From Conchocele bisecta (lineage: Eukaryota > Mollusca > Bivalvia > Lucinida > Thyasiridae), in NCBI GenBank assembly GCA_029237695.1, contig CM055265.1, positions 42,277,331 through 42,341,330 on the forward strand: a DNA stretch of 64,000 nucleotides, in the 5' to 3' direction. Positions 55,422-64,000 of this stretch are shown here, one piece after another (within the stretch, counting starts at the first letter, position 1; every line of letters starts with the position of its first letter). The position numbers were made by a program, and so were the translations under genes. A model generated the notes under the pieces. It saw only the letters and a list, made by a program, of their open reading frames with translations, was not told the origin of the DNA and ran no database searches.

Positions 55422-55710
55422 TAATAACTAATCATATTGAAGTATACATGGTGTCACACTTGTTCACCATTATATGTATGACGTGGCAAGTCAATACATA
55501 TACTTAACAGCGACACACTTGACATATTTTGCCGAGTTGTCAAATCCATTGTAACGTTCCGTGAAGAAACACAATGGGCCACTGGCCGATCGATTGACGG
55601 CCAGCCATTTACGCATGTCGAATTCACAAAACCTCCTATAGAGGCTTCCTACGCACTCGAGCAAAACGAATCGAAAACGAGGTGCAGCCATCTTGGAGTA
55701 CACATCCAAT

Positions 55711-57938
55711 ATGGCTGCTTGGAACCAGGAAGTAAAATCTCTCTATTTCAATCGACTAGATTCAGAAGCAAGGGCAAGATATCTTCAAAAAATCACTTGT
55801 ATAAATGACATTGATCCATATTCCATCGACCGAAAACATTTAAGCGACTCTCCCGATCTGCTGCCATCGATTACATACCCCGATATTGTGAACTATTTGG
55901 TGTTCAATCAAAGTCCCTATACACTCTTGACGATCTGCGATGCTTCAAGGGATTGGCAGCATACAACCAGTTCGTTAGTGGTTGGGTCCGGGATGTTGCG
56001 GCCACAGAAATTGACAACAAACTTCTTGTTGTTGGAAGGGTATGTTGACTGTAATGGAGCCCCCCCCTCTCAAATCACAAAAACTTAAAATGACCTACTC
56101 TTGTCTGTCACAAGGTTGTAAGCATGTGATTGTATATACCGGTAGTTGTAGTTTAATTGGCCAACACAGCACAGAATAGCATTGACTAAAGACCAATACT
56201 TTTGAGTACGGAGTACATGCTCAGAAAGTCTTATAACTATAGCCTGAATACCACCTGAACCCAGCAACCAACCCAGTGACTTTGGGCATAGGTGGGCTAC
56301 ATAGTAAAATTATATGATCATTCACACACCACTCTTAAAATACTTGTGTTTCTCAGCAACCTCTCTGGATAAAATGGTCGGCATAATTGTTGTATAAATA
56401 TTTGCAGGTGATACATTCTCAACTGCCAAGAGAGACGCCATTGAAACCATGGATAATCGTGGAGAAGAATGGAAAGGTGCTTGGTGGCCATTGTGACTGC
56501 ATGGCGGGATTGGGCGAGACGTGCACTCATGTTAGTGCGATGATATTTTATATAGTGACAAAAGTAAGAATCCGCGACTCAAAAACTGTTACACAAGAAC
56601 CAGCTTACTGGAAATTGCCAACAGCAATGAAAACAGTAACATATCTACCTGTGTCAGACATGGATTTCACATCAGCGAAGACAAAAAAAGAAACATATGG
56701 ACGAAATTGTACATGAAACGCCCAATCAGACACCTGGTAAACGAAAAATGAAACCAATCACTACACCTACAGCTGATGAACTGTCCCAACTTTTTGACAA
56801 GCTTCATTCCACCGGTTCAGCGGCAGCAATTTTTAGTGTTGTACCTGAACATTGCCGTTCATTTAAACCAACTTTGCCCTCTGGCAATTTTCCAACTGTG
56901 TTAACAGATTTATATAAACCTGACTACCTAAAGCTCCAATTCAATGAGCTTTTGGAAATATGTGAGAAAACTGAGCTCCACTTGACACCGGATCAGGCAA
57001 TGGCCATTGAACGATCAACACAAACACAGGCAGACAACACAATGTGGTTTCGGTTTAGAGCAGGGCGAGTTACCGCTTCTAAAATGAAGAATGTTTGTAA
57101 ATCAAATCCAGACCAGCCTTCACAATCACTCATTAGAGCAATATGCTATCCCAGTTCAGCCCCGTTCACTAACAAGGCATTGGTGTGGGGTGTAAACATG
57201 AAACAACCGCCAGACATGAATACAACGATCAAATGGTCGCCACACATGATAACGTTCAGCTGTCTACATCCGGTTTGGTACTTAATCCAGCCTACCCCCC
57301 ACATTGGTGCCTCCCCGGATGGACAGGTTACATGTGAGTGTTGTGGTACTGGGGTAGTAGAAATTAAGTGTCCATACTGCGCACGCGACAGCTCAATTGA
57401 GGAGTATTGTTTGAATAAAATGCAAACATCCATTACAAATGATGCTGGCAGTATAACATTAAAAAAGGATCATGCTTACATGTACCAGATACAAACACAG
57501 ATACACATTACTGATGTTGAATATGCAGATTTTGTGTCATGGACAGAGCAGGACCTGCATGTTGAACGAGTGTTACCTGATGAGGCAATGTGGCAGGATA
57601 TTACGGATAAGTCTGGTGTTTCCTTCCGCAAGGCTGTTCTCCCTGAACTTGTTGGCAAATTTTATACAAAAATTAGTTCTACACTCTGTGCCAGACAGAG
57701 TTCCCAAACTGACCAACATTCCACATCTGATGCAGCATGTAATATTTCAGCTACCTATTGTTATTGTCAGGGGCCTGATGATATAGATGAAATGATTGGG
57801 TGTGATGATCAAAACTGTAGAATTCAGTGGTTTCATTTGTCTTGCCTAAAAAATAAGAAAATTCCAAAAGGAAACTGGTTCTGCCCCGACTGTCGAAAGC
57901 TCACACATAACAAAAGAGTAAAAGCTTCAAAGAAGTAA
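55711..57938 (+). CDS. SWIM - YqaJ nuclease - PHD finger protein, frame-disrupted
   Basis: ATG 55711 starts MAAWNQEVKSLYFNRLD; an upstream TTG is not needed. Exon 1 ends at 56039 (AGG|GTATGT). The intron is 368 bases, and exon 2 begins at 56408 after TATTTGCAG. Domains in order: an N-terminal region with AYNQFVSGWVRD; a SWIM zinc finger HCDCMAGLGETCTH (56490-56530); a YqaJ-type exonuclease with RFRAGRVTAS, KHE, GASPDG and VEIKCPYC as the predicted metal and catalytic residues (57050-57560); and a C-terminal PHD finger from CYCQGPDD to WFCPDCRK (57755-57895) with eight ligands present. Frames break near 55925, at the A7 run 56683-56689, at GGGG 57187-57190 and at C6 57295-57300, so the literal reading is not one protein. 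YqaJ folds are lambda-exonuclease-like, and in animals such proteins often belong to DNA transposons. The function of this copy is not established. Confidence 0.85.
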
Positions 57939-58089
57939 AATCAATAGAAATCAGAAATATATTGCTAAAAATCTACAGTTACTTGCATAACCAATCCATT
58001 TTCAGTACCGGTATGTGTTTGTGTTCCAATTAGTGAATATATTTTGTTGTATACACATGTATATCTACACAGTTGTTTTGAAGCAAATG
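57939..58089. other. 3' flank of the YqaJ gene
   Basis: AT-rich, with no clear poly(A) signal. It ends at the TIR element. Confidence 0.4.
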
Positions 58090-58091
58090 TA

Positions 58092-58591
58092 TGGCACGCC
58101 GTTTTACTATTTTTCCTAAAACAAGATATCTCATAAACTTTAGTAGATATCTAACATATTATATAATATATCTACTAAATAAATAAGACATCTTAATTAA
58201 AAAGCACTTATATAATATATCTACTAAACTTTAGTAGATATCTTATAAACTATAGTATAAAATTTATAAGATATCTTATATACTTTAGTAGATATCTTAT
58301 ATAAAATTTCATATCAGATATCTACTAAAGTATATAAGATATCTCATAAACTTTAGCATATATCTTATGTAATTTAGAAGATATCTTATATAATATATAA
58401 TATATCTACTAAAGTTTATAATATATCTCATATACAATTTTTTATAAGATATCTACTAAAATATATAAGATATCTACTAAACTTTAGTAGATATCCTATA
58501 TATTTTAATAGATATCTTATATAGTATATACGATATCTGATAAAGTTTAGTAGATATCTTGATTTGGAATAAATAGTAAAACGGCGTGCCA
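58092..58591. mobile_element. TA-flanked TIR element filled with TAGATATCT repeats
   Basis: TGGCACGCCGTTTTACTATT and AATAGTAAAACGGCGTGCCA are the termini, with TA at 58090-58091 and 58592-58593. The 450-base interior is an irregular array of AGATATCT, TACTAAACTTTAGTA and TTATATAA blocks. Length is 500 bp with no coding potential. The TA target suggests a Tc1/mariner relative. Confidence 0.85.
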
Positions 58592-59040
58592 TACAAATGT
58601 ATACATGTCAACATCAGAATGTGCATATAGATTATTTGTAAAAGCAACTTGTGGTATTTTTAGCTAGATTTTTCATCGATTCCATTGATGTTAAAAGTAG
58701 ATTCGCAGGCTGATCTGGAATACGCTGGTCGCACATGCTGTTTTTTCTCATTGAAGAGCTATTGCACTAGGATCTATACTGTGATTAGTTAATAATCAAT
58801 ACATTGAATGCAGACAAATAAAAGTAGTAACAACACCAACTTGTGTTACGTTTGGGTATTTTTATGATTTTATGTTGACACCCCTCTCCATCGGTCGGTA
58901 TAATGTGTTGACAAATTGCAAATAAATGGTCGTCTGGATTATTAATATGGAATGGTAGACAAAATGGATATTGTGGCACATAGATCATATCAACATACAA
59001 CCAAATAATCATGCAGTCGGCTGGGAGTCATGCTGCAGAA
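58592..59040. other. Spacer with no recognised feature
   Basis: A D-like fragment (CAGGCTGATCTGGAATACGC) is near 58708. No gene is seen. Confidence 0.45.
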
Positions 59041-59059
59041 AACAATAAGCAGACCAATA

Positions 59060-59150
59060 GCATATTTTTCCGTGAAAACACATTTTGGTATTTCATTAGA
59101 ATTCAAGGAGACACTTCTAATGAAATGGCAAGATGTGTTTTCATTTAGAA
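59060..59150. repeat. Hairpin of the 4020/11166 core type
   Basis: AACACATTTTGGTATTTCATTAGAA pairs (in arms under 25 bp) with TTCTAATGAAATGGCAAGATGTGTT. TTAA ends are not seen. Confidence 0.55.
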
Positions 59151-59284
59151 GCAAATTATATTGAATACCTAATTAAAACTTTGAAATACACAATTGCTTC
59201 AGAAATGATACAGTGAAAACACTCAATTACTAATTCCTTATCTGGAGCTCTGTCTGCGGCTCTACTGTTTACAAATGCAACAAG

Positions 59285-59350
59285 TCCTATTTTATCAGTT
59301 CATGCTGCACCGTCTGATTTAATCAGACGGTGCGGCATGATCTGACAAAA
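59285..59350. repeat. Hairpin around CCGTCTGATTTAATCAGACGG
   Basis: CCTATTTTATCAGTTCATGC pairs with GCATGATCTGACAAAATAG; the centre is at 59321. It sits just past the end of the transposase reading frame. Confidence 0.7.
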
Positions 59351-59386
59351 TAGCATAGCTAATCATTAGCTAGTATAATGGACACA

Positions 59387-60601
59387 TTAATTGAATGGTA
59401 CAACTGACAGGCACAAGTTGGTAAGAGAACAACACACAGTAACTATTTTATCCAATGTTGTTACCCCATTTGAGTTCAACACAAAGTCGATTGGCAGAGT
59501 TGCCTCGAGAATTGTGTATTTCTGTCGAAGACAACCAATTACTCGTTCGACATGGATACGCACATTAGCAATTCGTCTTGTCTTCTCTACATCCTCCCCG
59601 CTCAGCTGTGACTTTCCCTTTGTAAACGCTGGGATAGCCTGTTTAGCCCCAGCCATGGCAACACTATCGGCTATGTCAAACCCTCTATCGGCCAGTACCA
59701 AATCACTAGGCAGCAACTTGTCCAGAAATTTTGAATGTTTTTGTTCGACCGCCCCAACCCTCTGAAATGAATGAAATTGTTCCTTGTGGAGTTACACCAA
59801 CGAGAAAATTCACTGTATTATTATGTTTGTATGAATACCAGGTCTGTGCACGCGCCTGTAGATTTGATGGTCTCTCCAAAAAAAAATCAAAACAGTCAAT
59901 AATTACAGTAATTTCTGTGCCAAAATGTGTTCGGAAACTCATTTGCATGGACTCTTTTAGCTGTTCTCTATCTGGCCAATATATCAAGGGCTTCATTCTT
60001 ATGTACAGCACATATCTAACATATTCAAGAATAACCCTGAGGCTGATGATTTTGTAATTCCGAAACGCACTCCAAGATCCATATGCGACAAATTAAGTCT
60101 CAATTTCATAAGTGTCATCATGAGAAGTTGAAACTTTGGACAGTACAGTTGAAGTTGGAATGTGTAGCTCAAGGTATTCATACAAAGTGTTGAGTGGGTC
60201 ATATTTTGGAATACCTGTATAATAACGCACTTTCTCGTTATCCATCTTGAAAAAGTCCTAACCAAACTTTGAATTTTCGCTCAATAACTTTGATTTAATG
60301 TTCATATTTTCCACCAACAAGCGTTGAAGTTCACGTTCCATGCCACCGATTGCACCAGATTCTAACTCGGTTTGTGATGAAACTTCTTGTTGTACTGACA
60401 CAGTGTCAATTGTGTCATCTCCTTGTAGTTGAAGTAGCGCATTGGCTGCATCATGATGTTTTATGGTTTCCACCCTCTTTGTCGATCGCTGATATCGGTC
60501 GAAATCACGAGCGGTGGACTGTCCATCAACTTCCTCATGGCCCAGTTTCAACGTTGGCGCCCAGTCTGGATTTGTAGCATCGTATAACGCTGATGGTTTC
60601 C
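59387..60601 (-). pseudogene. HARBI1/PIF-type DDE transposase (THAP-DDE family), frameshifted
   Basis: Reading leftwards from 60601: the segment just after a THAP zinc finger (GKPSALYDATNPDWAPTLKL), a coiled stretch MERELQRLLVENMNIKSKLL, a helix-turn-helix like [19 protein letters not shown], then the DDE_Tnp_4 core with D in [14 protein letters not shown] in [11 protein letters not shown] and E in [11 protein letters not shown], ending SVVPFN and a stop at 59387. Breaks: TAG within KFG*DFFKMDNEKV (60260), and shifts near 60137, 60010 and 59757. Conserved [17 protein letters not shown] is intact. The THAP finger itself could not be traced with confidence upstream. This family cuts and pastes PIF/Harbinger-type elements in the nucleus. 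Confidence 0.9.
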
Positions 60602-60646
60602 CTGAAGGAGAAGAAAAACGTTCACATATCAGACTTCACGTCCTTT

Positions 60647-60955
60647 CTGTAGCCAATGTCATCAAAATTGCAAAGTATACTTATCTAGCAAAGTATACTT
60701 TGAGGGAGTAATCATTTATTTTCCCCAAAATGCATTATTTCATATAGAACTAACCACTGCATATATTTGATGATTAAAAGTATGCAGAATTATTATACTG
60801 AATTTATTACATTATCACAGCCAAAATGGTTGTGATAAAGTAATAAATTCAGAAAAATGAAAATTAATAAATTTATCCTTAAATTGAAAGTTTCTCCCTC
60901 AAAGTATACTTTGCTAGATAAGTATACTTTGCAATGTTGGTGAAATAGGCTACTG
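60647..60955. mobile_element. CWG-A MITE next to the transposase frame
   Basis: CTG lies at both ends. The full arms carry AAAGTATACTTT boxes and an inner hairpin near 60823. It lies about 45 bases upstream of the first recognisable transposase codons, in the position expected for the THAP exon or its intron. Confidence 0.9.
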
Positions 60956-61538
60956 TCAGTAGTACTGATGTGGAGCTACAATGTACACTAGTCATGCATA
61001 TCGGAAGGTCCATTTTATCAGCCAGAATTGTGGTTACATCCTCCATTATACGGGCGACTCTTTGTCGCCCGCTTTATGTTACACGTATATGAAAACTTAC
61101 CATTCAGTGAAACTAGGCTGAACATATGATTGAAAGTGTAAAATTTGTTTTACCGTAAACCGATACACCGAGCAGGAGGTGTTTTTACGACACGTGGTAT
61201 TACTAATACGGGCGACGAATAATTTGGCCCGAAGGGCCAACTGCTTCTAAAACAAAATGTAGATAACATCGGAAAGAATACATAATATAGCTTACGAAGT
61301 TACTGCATTTCAAAATTGTGTTGTCGTTAGGAAGACTAAAGTTGCTTTTATCGCTGAAGAGTCCCCCGAGAGACGCTTGAAAATATGCGTTTTAAATGAT
61401 CGGAGTAGAAATGCCTTAAATGCGCATTGGAATATTTTATGGGAAAAAAAGAAAAACAATTTGCAACGAAATGGAGTTTCATTATTCCGTATTTATTTTA
61501 ACACCTTTCTCTCTCCCATACCCATGTCTCTGTCTGTC
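60956..61538. other. 5' region of the transposase locus, no clear exon
   Basis: ACGGGCGAC occurs at 61047 and 61208, with its complement GTCGCCCG at 61069; GGCCCGAAGGGCC at 61227 is a palindrome. These may be internal or terminal repeats of the host element. A minus-strand donor-like CTGAATG|GTAAG is at about 61101. Confidence 0.35.
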
Positions 61539-61605
61539 TCTGTCTGTCTCTGTCTGTCTGTCTCTGTCTGTCTCTCTATCTGTTTCAATCTCTCCCACAT
61601 CCATC

Positions 61606-61669
<64 letters not shown>

Positions 61670-61860
61670 GTTTGACTCTCTCTGTCTGTCTCTCTCCCTA
61701 TATGTCACTCTCTCTATCTTTCTGTCATTCTCTCTTTCTATCTTTATGTCTGTCTGTCTGTCTGTATGTATGTTTCTCTCTATCTCGCTCTCTGTCTGTC
61801 TATGTCTCTCTGTGTGTCTCTTTCTCTATCATTACCTAGAAACCACAATATATCTCTCCC
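61515..61860 (+). repeat. (TCTG)n/(TC)n microsatellite tract
   Basis: Irregular runs of TCTGTCTG and TCTCTCTC extend over about 340 bases. Ser/Leu-rich open frames through it are artefacts. Confidence 0.95.
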
Positions 61861-62740
61861 CCGCACCCCCACCCACCTTCTCTCAACATCATTAGATAGA
61901 AACCATAATATTTCTCTCTATATCTTTCAAAATCGTTAGATAGAAGCACACTATATCTCTCTCAATATTATTGGAAAGAAAGCGCACATGTTGTGATTTT
62001 GTTTACAAGACAACTTCAAACGATCCATGATACTCTGTGGACATGACTAACAGAAACAAGTATGCATTGTAACTGCTGTTTTATTGCGCCTGTTCGGTTG
62101 TGTCACGGCCTGTGCTGTATTCACAGTTCATGACACAAGTACCTCTTACCAACAGCTGAAGTGAAGCTGTATGTAAAAAGGACAAAACTAATACGAAAAA
62201 TAGTCAAAATGTGCTCAAAGACCACCAGGGATCGAGAAAATAATAGCATCACTGGAAGGACACAGCTGGAGAATTTCAATAGCCGCCACGCTGCACTTAA
62301 TTTCGCAGATGTGAGCTTAAAAATACAAGACATAGTCAAGCGATCCGGGATAATTGGGGAACACGACTACCAGAACAAAGTATGCATTGCAAGTGTGCGT
62401 CTAGTGCACCTGTTGCTGTAGTCCAGGATAAAAACACATCTGACACGGCACTGGGTTAGTCAAAAAAAGTAAATGTAAAACTTAACACAATTCATATCAA
62501 AAATGGGCAAAATGTGTATAACTCTCAAGTGACAGTCGTGCTCAATGACGACTGAGATTGCGAAAATTGGGAATAATATCACTGAAGATTCTTAGCCTTG
62601 TTGTTTTTTCTTAAAATGATCGTAAATGTACTAATACAGTTTCTAGAATGCTTTGCTTTTGCCAGTATACTGGTATACCCTCAATACTGAGGCTTATCAC
62701 TAGTGGATCATATTTGTATTCATAAGTACATGTACATACA
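61861..62740. other. No recognised gene
   Basis: 61895-61975 has three AGATAGAA.C-type echoes followed by TATCTCTCT-like text. A frame at 62161-62421 has no family match. Confidence 0.45.
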
Positions 62741-62744
62741 ATCA

Positions 62745-62926
62745 AATACAATCAAATACAATCGATGTTCCCGGTATTTAGCCGGTACCCATTTACATCT
62801 GGGTGGGCTGAAGCAGTGTGGATAAAGTGTCTTGCTCAATGACACAACGCAAGCGAGGCTCGAACCCATGATCGTAAGATCAGCAGACCGACGCCTCAGA
62901 CCGCTCGACCACGCGCTCCACTATGC
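62745..62926 (-). repeat. tRNA-derived SINE
   Basis: On the minus strand GGAGCGCGTGGTCGAGCGG begins a tRNA-like head with box A TGGTCGAGCGGTCT and box B GGGTTCGAGCC (62857-62867). It is followed by TGTCATTGAGCAAGACACTT and CCCACCCAGATGTAAATGGG, and ends in a tandem (GATTGTATTT)n tail. The anticodon arm is degenerate; it is a SINE and not a tRNA gene. Confidence 0.85.
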
Positions 62927-64000
62927 CTAGACTATTAATGTACTATATATGAAACGGAAATATCTAAATTGTATCACTGGTTCAAATAAGAGAAGTGCGA
63001 CAATGACACCATTTAATTATAATAGAGAAGTTGTAACACCGTGGTAGTTGCGGGAAGTAGTTCTGCAATACTACACTATACTACGGTACCGTTTATAGCA
63101 TACTAACATCATGGTAAAGCTATCAATTGGTAAATTTAGTTTCATATACTAACGTCGCCCGTCATAGGTAGTGCCTATTTCATATTACAAGTTTGCTAAG
63201 TACCGTCTGATCAAAGTATACTAAGTATCTAAGTATTCCCAGTTTTAAAATCAGTTAAAACCTAATAAATGACATCGACTGTTGATTGGTAGTTAGTTAA
63301 ACACTACCAAATAAACAAACACTTCATTCAATTTATACATATGTATGTTTTCCAAATTTAATGTTAAATTATATATATATTAAAGTTATTAATAAGACTA
63401 CTAAACTATATTATACACATGAGGTGGGTCGTTTTGGCCAATCTCCCAGACTTGAAGGTCCGTTTTGACAAAATCTGGTCAGTTTTCGGTTTAACAAAAC
63501 CAGGTCCGTTTTATTTACCAAGGGCTGTTTGAATGTAACCTCTACTACATTTTTCGGAAACTAATCAATAAGTAATCTGATTATGTACCTGTTACAAAAT
63601 GATCGGAACACACGGGTACACACCGTGTATACTGCAGGTTGCTCTGTTTCATATCACCCCGGTTTATGTTCGTCAGCCATTTCTCTCTTCGATTCTTTGA
63701 AAGTGTGTGTGTTTTCTCTCCTTGGCTGGTTATCACCGCAGGCAGTCGATAAAATGACTTTTTGTCTCTGTCAACCCTATTTCCACATCCAACAATACAA
63801 CATAATGCAGTCTTTTGTCAATGTCAACAATGGGATAATGTGTGTTGAATATGCGCAGTGAAGCGTGTTTATGTACTCCAAGAGGGCCGACACATTTACG
63901 ATGACGTCACACAGGAAACTTCTATTTATGGAGTTTATAATTCTTTGACACTGGACGCTCACTGTATGGTAAATAAATCGTTTCACTGATGCAGATGACA
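62927..64000. other. No recognisable feature
   Basis: A frame at 63583-63861 (92 codons) has no motif or splice support. TATATA runs and short repeats only. Confidence 0.45.

Noticed and set aside
55693..55710. Upstream TTG as the start of the YqaJ gene
   Set aside because: ATG at 55711 lies in a better context and begins MAAWN; a TTG start is not needed in an animal gene.
59391..60057. Plus-strand frames of 124 and 108 codons
   Set aside because: They are antisense to the DDE transposase, whose conserved motifs lie on the minus strand.
61377..61895. Ser/Leu/Val/Cys-rich frames of 139 and 172 codons
   Set aside because: They translate the TC/TCTG microsatellite in two frames.
62855..62926. 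A functional tRNA gene on the minus strand
   Set aside because: The tRNA-like head is continuous with a SINE body and a repeated tail, and the anticodon arm is degenerate.

Overview
This window is animal genomic DNA, most likely from a marine bivalve mollusc. It has no compact gene arrangement, only split genes with GT..AG introns, and most of it is short palindromic DNA transposons, retroposons and satellites. The species cannot be named from sequence alone. The strongest host-gene signal is an intron-rich copy of MAF1, the conserved repressor of RNA polymerase III. Recognisable exons lie at 4627-4761, 9780-9933, 11623-11866 and 13462-13536, with the stop at 21163-21165 and an optional 22-base exon at 16004-16025. 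Its first coding exon(s) lie before the window or were not found.

Layout. 1-3000: a retroposon followed by a G/C-tract satellite array that flips orientation near 1718. 3000-21200: MAF1, with introns full of foldback elements. 21200-34600: repeats, a 500-base assembly gap (27701-28200) and nested retroposons. 34671-38016: a 5'-truncated L1/Tx1-type LINE on the minus strand inside a perfect 16-bp target-site duplication. 38000-46400: dispersed repeats, a minisatellite inside terminal inverted repeats, and an antisense retroposon split by a 2-kb element. 46440-48700: a 53-bp satellite with a 136-bp higher-order phase. 48730-48863: an unassigned minus-strand exon candidate. 55711-57938: a SWIM-YqaJ-PHD nuclease-like gene with several frameshifts. 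59387-60601: a convergent, broken HARBI1/THAP-type DDE transposase. These last two may be the two genes of one DNA transposon (ISL2EU/PIF-Harbinger-like). 61500-64000: a microsatellite, a tRNA-derived SINE and sequence without a recognisable gene.

Repeat families, named here for convenience: CWG-A, CWG-B and CWG-C are three palindromic MITE families flanked by the 3-bp sequence CAG or CTG. Others are TTAA foldbacks (piggyBac-like termini), D (long inverted-repeat element starting GGCTGTGACTGGAG), TIG (about 69 bp, CAGTGAAACC ends, TA target), retroposons R1 and R2 (3' ends 'GTTAAAC...' plus a short tandem tail), hAT, and a TA-flanked mariner-like MITE.

A recurring feature is that conserved reading frames (MAF1, LINE ORF2, the YqaJ gene) are broken by one-base changes in short homopolymers. 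That pattern fits uncorrected long-read assembly error at least as well as true pseudogenes, so every 'broken' call below should be read with that in mind.
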